This document shows, in pieces, positions 1 to 7,727 of a stretch of 64,000 nt of DNA. Under the pieces are notes generated by a model that saw only the letters and a program-made list of their open reading frames with translations, did not search any database and was not told where the DNA came from. Origin of the DNA: Paracidovorax oryzae ATCC 19882 (lineage in GTDB: Bacteria; Pseudomonadota; Gammaproteobacteria; Burkholderiales; Burkholderiaceae_C); assembly GCF_000687165.1 (NCBI RefSeq), contig NZ_JMKU01000006.1, positions 1 to 64,000 on the forward strand, in the 5' to 3' direction. Every line of letters starts with the position of its first letter. Positions within the stretch are counted from its first letter, which is position 1. Position numbers and translations under genes: made by a program.

Positions 1-807
1 AGGCACCGTACGCCCTGTGGTGATGCCGAACTGCTCGCTGAGCTGCGGCAGGAAATTGCAGAGCTTCCCAGCTACGGCTACCGGCGTGCCTGTGCCTTGG
101 TCAACCGCCAGCGCGCTGCGAAGGGTGCTCCCAGAGTCAATGCCAAGCGCGTCTATCGCGTGATGGCCGGGGCCGGCCTGCTGCTGCCCAAGGCGCCACG
201 CCGACGCCAGTCCGCCCGCACTCATGAGGGCCGGGTGGCGGTCTCGCGCAGCGACCTGCGCTGGTGTTCTGATGGCCTGGAAATCAAGTGCGACTCGGGT
301 CAGACTGTGACGGCTACCTTCACCAAGGACTGCTGCGACCGCGAGGTCATGGCCTGGAGGGCCTGGGAGGGCAAGGGACTGCCCGGCGAGCCGGTACGCG
401 AGATGCTCATCGAAGCGGTCGAGCGTCGCTTCGGTGCAGTAGAGGCGGTGCCGGCAGGCCAGGAGTTGGAGTTCCTGAGCGACAACGGCGGGGCCTACAT
501 CGCCGCCGAGACGAGGGCGCTGGCACGCACGTTGGGCCTGAAACCCATCCACACGCCCGTGTGCAGCCCGCAGAGCAACGGGATTGCCGAGAGCTTCGTC
601 AACACCTTCAAACGGGACTACGTGGCCCGCATGGACCTGCGTGATGCAAGGACGGTGCTGGCCCAACTGCCGGCTGCCTTCGAGCACTTCAACGAGGTGC
701 ACCCACACTCGTCGCTGAAAATGTGTTCGCCTCGTGAGTTCAGGCGGCAGCAGGCCGCCCGGGTGCGGCTGGAGCCATCGGTGGACCAGACGCTTTATTG
801 CGAATAG
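1..807 (+). CDS. IS3-family transposase OrfB, 5'-truncated by window edge
   Basis: This is the DDE integrase subunit of an IS3-group (IS2-like) transposase, which cuts and joins the ends of the element. The frame is open from base 1, so the N-terminal HTH_21 part is incomplete. The rve integrase core is clear: the first Asp is in RWCSDGLEI, the second in LSDNGGAY, and the catalytic Glu in SNGIAESFVN, with the usual Asp-to-Glu spacing of about 35 residues. The C-terminal HPHSSLKMCSPREFR motif is typical of the family. In IS3 elements OrfB is normally made as a -1 frameshift fusion to OrfA; that part is not visible here. Confidence 0.9.
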   Translation, partial: RHRTPCGDAELLAELRQEIAELPSYGYRRACALVNRQRAAKGAPRVNAKRVYRVMAGAGLLLPKAPRRRQSARTHEGRVAVSRSDLRWCSDGLEIKCDSGQTVTATFTKDCCDREVMAWRAWEGKGLPGEPVREMLIEAVERRFGAVEAVPAGQELEFLSDNGGAYIAAETRALARTLGLKPIHTPVCSPQSNGIAESFVNTFKRDYVARMDLRDARTVLAQLPAAFEHFNEVHPHSSLKMCSPREFRRQQAARVRLEPSVDQTLYCE

Positions 808-837
808 GACGGGACCGGGAATACGGGGGCAACATCA
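1..837 (+). mobile_element. IS3-family (IS2-type) insertion sequence, right part only
   Basis: The window opens inside an IS3-family element. The orfB transposase reads in frame from base 1. The right terminus is placed at base 837 because the reverse complement begins TGATGTTGCCCCCGTATTCC, which resembles the IS2 terminal repeat as I remember it (TGGATTTGCCCCTATATTTC), and because sequence of a different gene starts at 838. The left end and orfA lie outside the window, so completeness cannot be judged. The last three bases of the element provide the stop codon of the regulator remnant next to it on the minus strand. Confidence 0.8.
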
Positions 838-940
838 CCGCACCAGCCCCCACGACTGCAGTTCCTTGAGCCCGATGCTCACATTGGATCGGGAAATGCC
901 CAACTGTTCGCCGATGTCGTCGGCATGAAGCTGCCGCTCC
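838..940 (-). pseudogene. Remnant of a GbsR/MarR-type regulator trapped between two IS elements
   Basis: Read on the minus strand, these 103 bases give 34 codons including HADDIGEQLGISRSNVSIGL and KELQSWGLVR. This matches the recognition-helix region of GbsR/MarR-like winged-helix regulators. The fragment begins directly at the IS66 left end and stops where the IS2-type end begins; the TGA at 835-837 belongs to the IS. No other part of the gene is present on either side. It is clearly non-functional. The family call rests on recognising the helix-turn-helix sequence in a very short stretch. Confidence 0.65.
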
Positions 941-960
941 GTAAGCGTCCGGCGAACCCA
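941..960 (+). repeat. IS66 left terminal inverted repeat
   Basis: GTAAGCGTCCGGCGAACCCA. It matches the reverse complement of the right end (3900-3919) at 18 of 20 positions, differing at position 13 and at the last base. Confidence 0.9.
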
Positions 961-991
961 TCTTGAACGCTGAGGCGGGACCAGCCAGGAT

Positions 992-1021
992 GGTGTCCAC
1001 CAAACGAGATAGGTGGACACC
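992..1021 (+). promoter_or_regulatory. Hairpin over the IS66 tnpA ribosome-binding site
   Basis: GGTGTCCACC (992-1001) and GGTGGACACC (1012-1021) form a perfect 10-bp inverted repeat with a 10-base loop. The 3' arm holds the GGTGG ribosome-binding site and ends one base before the tnpA ATG at 1022. A transcript entering from outside would fold this stem and hide the start site, while a shorter transcript starting inside the loop would not. Such anti-impinging-transcription hairpins are known from several IS families. That role here is an inference from position and symmetry. Confidence 0.65.
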
Positions 1022-1369
1022 ATGCCTGACGCCAAGCCGGACACGCGCCGGCGCCACGACCCGGAACTGAAGCGGCAAGTCCTGGCCGAATGCGCCGCGC
1101 CTGGCGCTTCGGTGGCCAAGGTGGCGATGAGCCATGGCCTGAACGCCAACCTCGTCCACAAGTGGAGGCGCTTGGCGGCCCTGGATCGTGATGTCGCCAT
1201 CGCCAGTGCGTTCGTGCCGGTGAGCGTCGTGCCGGAGACACCGCCAGCCGTCGAGATGCCCCGGTTCATCGAGGTTGACCTGCAACGCGGCCCGGTCGCC
1301 GTGCAGGTGCGCTGGCCGATGGCGAGCGCAGCATCTTGCGGCACTTGGCTGCGCGAGATGCTGCGTTGA
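1022..1369 (+). CDS. tnpA: IS66 family transposase-associated protein TnpA
   Basis: TnpA is the small helix-turn-helix protein of IS66 elements, needed for transposition together with TnpB and TnpC. The 115-residue product begins MPDAKPDTRRRHDPELKRQV, with the family's N-terminal HTH (ECAAPGASVAKVAMSHGLN) and the NLVHKWRR motif. ATG 1022 was chosen over the in-frame GTG at 1013 because GGTGG lies just upstream of the ATG. The stop overlaps the likely TTG start of tnpB by two bases. It is an intact, normal-length gene. Confidence 0.9.
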   Translation: MPDAKPDTRRRHDPELKRQVLAECAAPGASVAKVAMSHGLNANLVHKWRRLAALDRDVAIASAFVPVSVVPETPPAVEMPRFIEVDLQRGPVAVQVRWPMASAASCGTWLREMLR

Positions 1370-1698
1370 TCCGGGTGGATGCGCTGTGGCTGGCGGTCGA
1401 GCCGCTGGACATGCGGGCCGGCACCGAGGCCGCCCTGGCGCGGGTGGTCTCCGTCTTCGGCGCAGCACGGCCGCACCATGCTTATCTGTTCGCCAACCGC
1501 CGGGCCAACCGGATGAAGGTGTTGGTCCATGACGGCATAGGCGTGTGGCTGGCCGCGCGGCGCCTGAATGCCGGCCGCTTCGTCTGGCCTTGCGACGTAT
1601 CCGGCACCTTGAGCCTGAACCGCGCCCAGTTCGATGCCTTGGTGCTGGGGCTACCCTGGCAGCGCGTCGGCGAAGCGGGCGTCATCACGCTGCTGTAG
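1366..1698 (+). CDS. tnpB: IS66 family accessory protein TnpB
   Basis: TnpB (IS66 Orf2) is a required accessory protein of unknown chemistry. The product carries the family hallmarks IRVDALWLAVEPLDMRAG near the N-terminus and HAYLFANRRANRMKVLVHDG in the middle. It most likely starts at TTG 1366, which shares bases with the tnpA stop (TTGA), implying coupled translation. That gives about 110 residues, the usual size. An upstream in-frame TTG at 1336 is possible but would overlap tnpA further. The gene is intact. Confidence 0.9.
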   Translation: MIRVDALWLAVEPLDMRAGTEAALARVVSVFGAARPHHAYLFANRRANRMKVLVHDGIGVWLAARRLNAGRFVWPCDVSGTLSLNRAQFDALVLGLPWQRVGEAGVITLL

Positions 1699-1709
1699 CC
1701 GCACGTGCA

Positions 1710-3302
1710 ATTGCGGCATGTGCCGATGGCGCGCGCGGCATCGCTGCGGCACGATCCCTTCTCGTTATCTCCGACGACCTCGACACCCTCGATGCCCAAC
1801 AACTGCGCGACGCCTTGCGCGTGGCGCGCTCCGAGGTGGCGTTCAAGCAGGCCGTCCTCGACAAGCTCACCCACGAGAACGCGATGCTCAAGCGCTTGAA
1901 GTTCGCGGCGCAGAGCGAGAGGTTCAGCGCCGAGCAGAAGAGCCTGCTGGACGAGACGCTGGATGCCGACCTGGCAGCCGTGGCCGCCGAGATCGAAGCC
2001 TTGCAGCCCGCTCGGCCTGCCGGCGAGCGCCAGCAGCCCCGGCGCGAGAAGCTGCCGGCGCACCTGCCGCGCCGCGACGTGTGCCACGAACCCGAGAACA
2101 CCACCTGCGGATGTGGCCAGACCATGCGGCGCATCGGCGAGGACGTTGCCGAGAAGCTGGACTACCAGCCGGGCGTGTTCACGGTAGAGCGCCACATCCG
2201 CGGCAAGTGGGTGTGCAAGTGCTGCGAGCGCATCGTGCAGGCGCCGGTTGCGCCGCACGTCATCGACAAGGGCCTGCCGAGCAGCGGCCTGCTGGCCCAG
2301 GTCCTCGTCGCCAAGTATCTCGACCACCTGCCGCTGTGCCGCCAGGAGGCCATCTTCGAGCGTGCCGGACACGCCATCGCGCGCTCGACGCTGGCGCAAT
2401 GGGTGGGCGAATGTGGCGTACAACTGCAGCCGCTGGTGGACGCGCTTACCCGGGAACTGCTCAGCCAGGGCGTGCTGCACGCGGACGAGACGCCGGTGGC
2501 GATGCTCAAGCCGGGCCATGGCAAGACGCACCGCGCCTACCTATGGAGCTACTGCACGACGCAGTTCAGCCCGCTGCAGGCCGTGGTCTTCGACTTCGCG
2601 GACAGCCGTGGCGGCCAGCATGCCCGCGGGTTCCTGGGGTTACCAGGGACGCCAGCTCAATCCGGCTGGCGGGGCCATCTCGTCTGCGACGACTTCGCCG
2701 GCTACAAGGCCTGCTTCGAGCTGGGTGTGACCGAGGTCGGGTGCATGGCCCATGCGCGGCGCAAGTTCCACGAGCTCTGGGCCAACCACGGCAGCCAAGT
2801 CGGCGAGCAGGCACTAAAGTTCTTCGGCCAGCTCTACGAGGTCGAGCGCGGGGTCGCCAACGCCGGCAGACAAGCCCGGCATGAGGCTAGACAGGCGGCC
2901 CGGCCGCTGGCCGATGCGCTGCATCAGTGGCTACGACAGCAGCGCCAGCGCGTGCCGGATGGCTCAGCCACCGCCCGAGCTATCGACTACAGCCTCAAAC
3001 GCTGGGTGGCGCTGACGCGCTACCTCGACGACGGCGACCTGCCCATCGACAACAACTGGGTGGAGAACCGCATCCGCCCCATCGCGCTGGGGCGGCAGAA
3101 CTGGCTCTTCGCCGGGAGCTTGCGCGCCGGCAAACGGGCTGCGGCCGTGATGAGCCTGATCCATTCGGCCAAGCTCAATGGGCTTGATCCCTACGCCTAC
3201 ATCCGCGACGTGCTGCAGCGGATGCCGACGACGTCAGCCAGCCGCATTGGCGACTTGCTGCCGCACCGATGGCGAGCTGGTGCTGCGACACTGGCCGGAT
3301 GA
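1710..3302 (+). CDS. tnpC: IS66 family transposase TnpC
   Basis: This is the main IS66 transposase. It shows an N-terminal coiled-coil region (AFKQAVLDKLTHENAMLKRL), a zinc-finger-like Cys cluster (CGCGQTM and CKCCERI), and a DDE core with LHADETPVAML, LVCDDFAGYK and the conserved NNWVENRIRPIALGRQNWLF block. The C-terminus reads MSLIHSAKLNGLDPYAYIRD, typical of the family. The frame is open upstream to GTG 1545, but that part overlaps tnpB and is not conserved-looking. No ATG lies between tnpB and the first conserved residues near 1764. The true start may be a rare codon such as ATT 1710; it is uncertain by up to about 20 codons. Confidence 0.9.
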   Translation: MAACADGARGIAAARSLLVISDDLDTLDAQQLRDALRVARSEVAFKQAVLDKLTHENAMLKRLKFAAQSERFSAEQKSLLDETLDADLAAVAAEIEALQPARPAGERQQPRREKLPAHLPRRDVCHEPENTTCGCGQTMRRIGEDVAEKLDYQPGVFTVERHIRGKWVCKCCERIVQAPVAPHVIDKGLPSSGLLAQVLVAKYLDHLPLCRQEAIFERAGHAIARSTLAQWVGECGVQLQPLVDALTRELLSQGVLHADETPVAMLKPGHGKTHRAYLWSYCTTQFSPLQAVVFDFADSRGGQHARGFLGLPGTPAQSGWRGHLVCDDFAGYKACFELGVTEVGCMAHARRKFHELWANHGSQVGEQALKFFGQLYEVERGVANAGRQARHEARQAARPLADALHQWLRQQRQRVPDGSATARAIDYSLKRWVALTRYLDDGDLPIDNNWVENRIRPIALGRQNWLFAGSLRAGKRAAAVMSLIHSAKLNGLDPYAYIRDVLQRMPTTSASRIGDLLPHRWRAGAATLAG

Positions 3303-3880
3303 GCACCAAGTTCCAGCGCGCCCAGCCCCGCATCGCCTACCAGCTGCGCATTGAGCTGCAGCACATCGAGCCCCTGATCTGGCGGCGCATCCTCGTACCC
3401 GACAGCGTCAAGCTTGCCAAGCTCGACCGCATCGTGCAGGCCGCCATGGGCTGGACCAACAGCCATCTGCACGACTGGCACATCGAGCGGCAACGCTACG
3501 GCATCCCGGACGACGAATGGGCGGGCAGTGGTCACATGCGGGACGAGCGCAAGTTCACCATCGGCGCGGTGCTGGGCGAACTGGTCAACGAGTTCATGTA
3601 CAGCTACGACTTTGGCGACGGGTGGGATCATCGCATCACGGTCGAGGAGCGGCAGCCGATCCAGGAGAGCCGCAACGGCTGGCCGATGTGCCTGGCCGGT
3701 GAGAACGCCTGCCCGCCGGAGGACGTCGGAGGCCCACCGGGCTACAGGGACTTCCTGCAGGCCATGCTTGACCCGCAGCATGAGCAGCACGCCGACTACT
3801 GGTCTTGGTGGGGCGGCCCGTTCGACCCGAAGGGCTTCGGAATCAATGCGGCCAACATGGTGATCCGCAAGCTGCGCTGA
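3299..3880 (+). CDS. pRiA4b ORF-3-like protein, passenger gene of the IS66 element
   Basis: The 193-residue product starts MSTKFQRAQPRIAYQLRIEL. It belongs to the plasmid pRiA4b ORF-3 family: the core pattern YQLRIELQHIEPLIWRRILV, HLHDWHI and YSYDFGDGWDHRI is unmistakable. The function of the family is unknown. The start ATG overlaps the tnpC stop (ATGA at 3299-3302), so it is translationally coupled to the transposase and ends 19 bases before the right inverted repeat. It therefore travels with the IS. Similar genes are known as riders in some IS66 elements; whether it aids transposition or benefits the host is not known. Confidence 0.88.
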   Translation: MSTKFQRAQPRIAYQLRIELQHIEPLIWRRILVPDSVKLAKLDRIVQAAMGWTNSHLHDWHIERQRYGIPDDEWAGSGHMRDERKFTIGAVLGELVNEFMYSYDFGDGWDHRITVEERQPIQESRNGWPMCLAGENACPPEDVGGPPGYRDFLQAMLDPQHEQHADYWSWWGGPFDPKGFGINAANMVIRKLR

Positions 3881-3899
3881 ACCGCGCTTACCTCAAGGT

Positions 3900-3919
3900 G
3901 GGGTTCACCGGACGCTTAC
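3900..3919 (+). repeat. IS66 right terminal inverted repeat
   Basis: GGGGTTCACCGGACGCTTAC, whose reverse complement pairs with the left end at 941-960. It marks the exact point where the downstream toxin gene was cut. Confidence 0.9.
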
Positions 3920-6017
3920 GACGTTCCAGCCGTACGACCCGAGCCAGGCGATGGGGAGCATGGATCCGGTGTTGCCGGTGCCGGCGAACGGGGGCGGGTG
4001 CGGGGGGATCGGGGCGATCATCATGATCGTCATCGCAGTGGTCGCGACGATCTACACGGCGGGGTTGCTCACCGGGGCTTCCGGAGCCTTGGGCGAGACG
4101 CTCGTGGCCGGCGCCCAGGCCATGTTGCCCGGAGGCATGACCATCGCCGAAGGAGCGATCGCCGGAGCCGTGGGATCGGTCGCCAGCCAGGCCGTCGGCA
4201 TCGCCATTGGCGCGCAGAAGGGCTTCAATTGGAAAAGCGTGGGGCTCGCAGCCGTGAGTAGCGGAGTGACCGCGGGATTGGGCAACCCCAGCTGGTTGCC
4301 CGACCTGGGCACCTTCGGCAATGCGGCGATGAAGCAGGCTGTCTCGGGCACGATCTCCCAAGGCATCGGCACCGTGCTGGGCCTGCAGCCACGCTTCGAC
4401 TGGAAGGGGGTGGTGGCTGGCGCCATTGGCGCCGGCGTGGGAGCTACCGTGGGCAGCGCTCTGGACAAAGCCAACGCGTTCGGAAGCTGGGGAAGCGATT
4501 TCGCGACGGGGTTGGCCCGCGGAACCGTGTCGGGCTTCGCTGCAGGGATGACCACCGCGGTGCTGAAGGGCGGGCGTGTCCGCGTGCAGCAGGTGGCGAC
4601 TGATGCATTTGGCCATGCGTTGGGTAGCAGCCTCGCGGAGGCCTCGCGGCCCGAAACTCAAGGGCAAGGTCCGTGGTCGGATGCCGGCTACCGCAACGGG
4701 TCCGACATCGAGAGCGACAACTACAACCCCGCAAGCGCCTACGGCTACCGCAATGGCGCGGACATTGAAAGCGACAACTTCAATCCAGCCTCGGCCTATG
4801 GCTATCGCAATGGCATGGACATGGAGAGCGATGCGTTCAATCCGGCCAGCGCGTATGGCTACCGAAACGGAATGGATGTGGCGAGTGACACGTACAACGG
4901 AAGCCGTCGCACCGTTACTATCGGCGAGGGCCAAGGGCCGCTCGCGGCAATGGCCGCGATGGGCTTCAACGAGCAGCAGCAGCGCGCGATGTATGGTCAG
5001 CTTGTAAGCAGCGGTCAACTCTCGTTCGATGCCAAGGGCATGCCGGTGGTCCAGTCAGGCCAGGAGCTGTATGTAGACCTGGACGACATGAGCGGCGCTC
5101 GCCTGGGTGGGCGCTTGATTGCGGCTGAAAGCGGCAATCGTGCGGCCATCGCTGCGGCCGAACAGCGCGCGTACTGGGACTCGCTGCAGGTCGGTGCCTG
5201 GAGCGGTAGGACCGGCGAAGGCGGGCCTGTGTGGCATGTGGGCGGTGCGGGCACAGCAGGAGGCTCTCTCGATGTGCGCGGGGTGGTTGATAGAGCCAAC
5301 AACCTGGCGTACAGCAAGGACCTGACGCGCGAACAGTTGCTGGGAGCGCTGGGTGAGGTTCGGTCCGCCATGGGGAGTGCAGGCTCGAATGAGCAGCAGT
5401 TATGGCTGCAAGGTGCTGCACTGAGCCTGCATGAGGCCGGCGCGAGCCGCGGGCTGATGCGGCCTGGTGAAACGGTCAACAGTCCCGAGATGCTGGGTCT
5501 GGGTGTGGTGTCAATGGCATTCGGCGGTTCGAGTGGGTCTGCGCCTAAGAGCGTCCTGCCAAGCAGCGGGTATGCAGGGCCATCGTACAGGTCGGCGTTC
5601 CGAGCCTTCAATTCTCCAGATGAGGTTGTGACCTTCCCGAACCGCTTCTCGGAGGATGCGATTGAGTTGCGGTCGGTCCCCGCGTTGACTCCTGAGCAGG
5701 CGTTGAGGATGCCGAAAAACATCCTGTACGTGGTCAAGGAAGATGGCGGGCTGGTGATTGCGCCTAGGCCGAAGGACTTCTCGTATGGGCACGTGGACTT
5801 GGCCCGTGGAGAGAACGTTCTTGCCGCTGGCGAAGGCAAGGTGTTTTGGGGTGAGGTCAAGTTCATCGACAACGCTTCAGGGCACTACTTGCCGCAAGGC
5901 CCGGCGGCTCAGTCTGCAGCAGTGAAGGCATTTACTGACTATGGCTTCAAGGTTCCTAGCGGGGCGTATCAAGATAAGGTCTACGACTTCAAGTTGCGAA
6001 AGTGGGTGGCCAAATGA
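3920..6017 (+). pseudogene. 3' end of a large polymorphic (RHS/YD-type) toxin gene, 5' end removed by IS66
   Basis: The frame is open from the IS66 border: TFQPYDPSQAMGSMDPVLPV, then a glycine-rich stretch and a hydrophobic segment (IGAIIMIVIAVVATIYTAG). A long Gly/Ala-rich region follows, then four 19-residue repeats, and a C-terminal toxin-like domain of about 130 residues with GHVDLARGENVLAAGE and DNASGHYLPQGP. This matches the C-terminal layout of RHS/YD-repeat or LysM-type polymorphic toxins in beta-proteobacteria. The delivery and repeat parts are missing, so it is a 5'-truncated remnant, although an ATG at 3951 could give 688 residues. The toxic activity of the last domain is not identified. 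Its stop overlaps the putative immunity gene. Confidence 0.75.
4689..4898 (+). repeat. Four tandem 57-bp in-frame repeats in the toxin remnant
   Basis: Four units start at 4689, 4746, 4803 and 4860, each encoding a version of YRNGxDIESDNYNPASAYG. The first three are full 19-residue units; the fourth diverges after YRNGMDVASDTYN. Third-position changes between units show the repeats are not recent copies. They lie between the hydrophobic Gly/Ala region and the pre-toxin region. Confidence 0.9.
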
Positions 6018-6415
6018 AGAACCAAGTGCTTGATGAATTCGACGCGCTGAGCAAGAGAGTTGCTCAGTTGGCGGGGCCGACTCTCGGTGAAGATGAGTTG
6101 GAGCCCTTGTACGAAGAGGTGCTGGGCTTCCTAGAGGCACATCCAGCACATAGGGCAGAGCTGGCTCAACGCCTCATTGACGTGATGGGCGCCTATCGCT
6201 TCGGTCGAGAGAGGCAGGAAGCCTTGCTGCCTAGCACTGCCATCGCTTACAGCATGCATGTGCTGCGATGGCCAGAAGTACTTGCGTTCGCGGAGCAAGA
6301 GCACCGCGCCTTCTACGCTCCAAAGATGGCAACGTTGATGACGGCCATCATGGCGGCCTTTGAGGACGACTGGGAGGACAGGGACTTCTACAAGCGCTTC
6401 CAAAGCGAAAGCTGA
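6014..6415 (+). CDS. Putative immunity protein for the adjacent toxin domain
   Basis: The 133-residue acidic product starts MKNQVLDEFDALSKRVAQLA. It has no signal peptide or membrane segment and is probably mostly helical. I recognise no named family. The start ATG overlaps the toxin stop (ATGA, 6014-6017), the standard arrangement for polymorphic toxin and immunity pairs, and the local sequence is less GC-rich than its neighbours, as is common for such modules. The immunity role is inferred from position. Because the toxin lost its 5' end, this gene may now be an orphan with no promoter of its own. The 132 bases after it hold nothing recognisable. Confidence 0.65.
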   Translation: MKNQVLDEFDALSKRVAQLAGPTLGEDELEPLYEEVLGFLEAHPAHRAELAQRLIDVMGAYRFGRERQEALLPSTAIAYSMHVLRWPEVLAFAEQEHRAFYAPKMATLMTAIMAAFEDDWEDRDFYKRFQSES

Positions 6416-6547
6416 ACTTCTCTGACCTGCTCCCTGTAGCCGTACCAATCATTGGGAGAGAGGCTCAGGGTTTTGCAGGTCACCAGGAATGGTGCTGACC
6501 CGAAGGAGCGTTTGCCGAGCGCCAGCGGGGCGGCGCAGCTGGATGCC

Positions 6548-7516
6548 TTACCGGCCCTCATCCCCCAACCTCCCCCTCAAAAAATCCACAAACACCCGCA
6601 CCTTCGGCGACAACTGCCGGCTCGCCGGCCACACCGCCCGGAACCGTCCCGCCGGCCGTCGCTCCGGATCCGGCAGCACCTGCCGCAAGGCCCCTTCCCG
6701 CAAAGGCCCCTCCACCAGGAAATCCGGCATGCACCCGATCCCCAGGCCGCCCAGCGTCGCGCCGCGCACGGCCTCCATGTTGTTGAATCCGAGGACCCGG
6801 CGCAGGCGGGGCAGGGGGGATGGCGATGGCGCCGACGACAACATCGACAGCGGTGGAGGCGGCTCTTCTGGCGCGGTGGCCCCGCCGGTTTCCGGCAGCG
6901 GCCAGGGCAGCCACTGCCCTGAATTGGGATAGCGGAACGCAATGCCGTCGTGGTCCGCGAGGTCGCCCACGGTGGCCGGGGTGCCGCGCCGCGCCAGGTA
7001 GTCGGGCGATGCGCAGAGCAGGGACCGGTAGTGCCGCAGGGGCAGGCTCCTGAGCCGCGAATCGGGCAGGTCGCCGCTGCGGATGGCGATGTCCACGCCT
7101 TCGCCGATCAGGTCCACGATGCGGTCGTTGAAGTCGATGTCCAGTTCCACCTCGGGGTAGCGCTCCAGGAACTCCGGCAGCCGGGGCAGGAGGAGGTGGT
7201 AGGCGACGATGGGTACGCTCACCCGCAGGCGGCCGCGCGGCGCGGCGGCCGACTGCGACACCATGGCGCGGGCGTCGTCCAGGTCGTCCAGGATGCGGCG
7301 GCAGCGTTCGTGGAACTGCCGGCCTTCTTCCGTCAGGGCGATGCGGCGGGTGCTGCGCTGGAGCAGGCGCACGCCCAGTTCCTGTTCCAGCTTCGCGACA
7401 GCCTTGCCGACGGCCGAGGCCGAGATGCCGAGCGCGCGGCCGGCCGCGACAAAGCTGCCCAGCTCCGCAGTGCGCACGAAGGCCAGGAGGGCGGAGAGGC
7501 TGGAGGGGGTGTCCAT
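6548..7516 (-). CDS. LysR-family transcriptional regulator
   Basis: This 322-residue LysR-type regulator has an N-terminal winged HTH (LSALLAFVRTAELGSFVAAG, then LGISASAVGKAVAKLEQELG) and a periplasmic-binding-protein-like effector domain (RGRLRVSVPIVAYHLLLPRL onward). An atypical proline/serine-rich insertion (EEPPPPLSMLSSAPSPSP) sits in the effector domain near residues 210-235 and may be a flexible loop. It is transcribed divergently from the MFS exporter gene, with about 210 bases between them, so that gene is its likeliest target. The effector is unknown. Confidence 0.92.
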   Translation of the reverse strand: MDTPSSLSALLAFVRTAELGSFVAAGRALGISASAVGKAVAKLEQELGVRLLQRSTRRIALTEEGRQFHERCRRILDDLDDARAMVSQSAAAPRGRLRVSVPIVAYHLLLPRLPEFLERYPEVELDIDFNDRIVDLIGEGVDIAIRSGDLPDSRLRSLPLRHYRSLLCASPDYLARRGTPATVGDLADHDGIAFRYPNSGQWLPWPLPETGGATAPEEPPPPLSMLSSAPSPSPLPRLRRVLGFNNMEAVRGATLGGLGIGCMPDFLVEGPLREGALRQVLPDPERRPAGRFRAVWPASRQLSPKVRVFVDFLRGRLGDEGR

Positions 7517-7727
7517 GGGATTGCGGCCTGGGTTTTGCTGGGACTGCGCTGAAGCGCATTGATTGCGGAATTTTCTTCCGGATTGATCGGAGGCGAGGCC
7601 TGTTTTTCATCGAATGCGGAAGTTCTATCTTCGCCGCATCGGGGCCGGCACCGCTTGGTGCTGTGGCCTGGTCCTTCCTTTCTTGGCCGTTTCGCATTCC
7701 TGTGCCGCCTCCGGGCGCTCTTCCACC

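Larger units (their letters stand above)
941..3919 (+). mobile_element. Complete IS66-family insertion sequence with a passenger gene
   Basis: The element is bounded by inverted repeats starting GTAAGCGTCCGG, the typical IS66 terminus. It encodes the three-gene IS66 set (tnpA, tnpB, tnpC) plus a fourth, pRiA4b ORF-3-like gene, all on the plus strand and translationally linked. All reading frames look intact, so it may still be mobile. IS66 elements usually make 8-bp target duplications. Here the flanking octamers are gccgctcc (933-940) and gacgttcc (3920-3927), identical at only six of eight positions, and the flanks belong to two different genes. Confidence 0.93.

Noticed and set aside
4689..4898. 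CRISPR-like array
   Set aside because: The 57-bp units are contiguous, in frame and diverged at third positions; there are no spacers and no cas genes.
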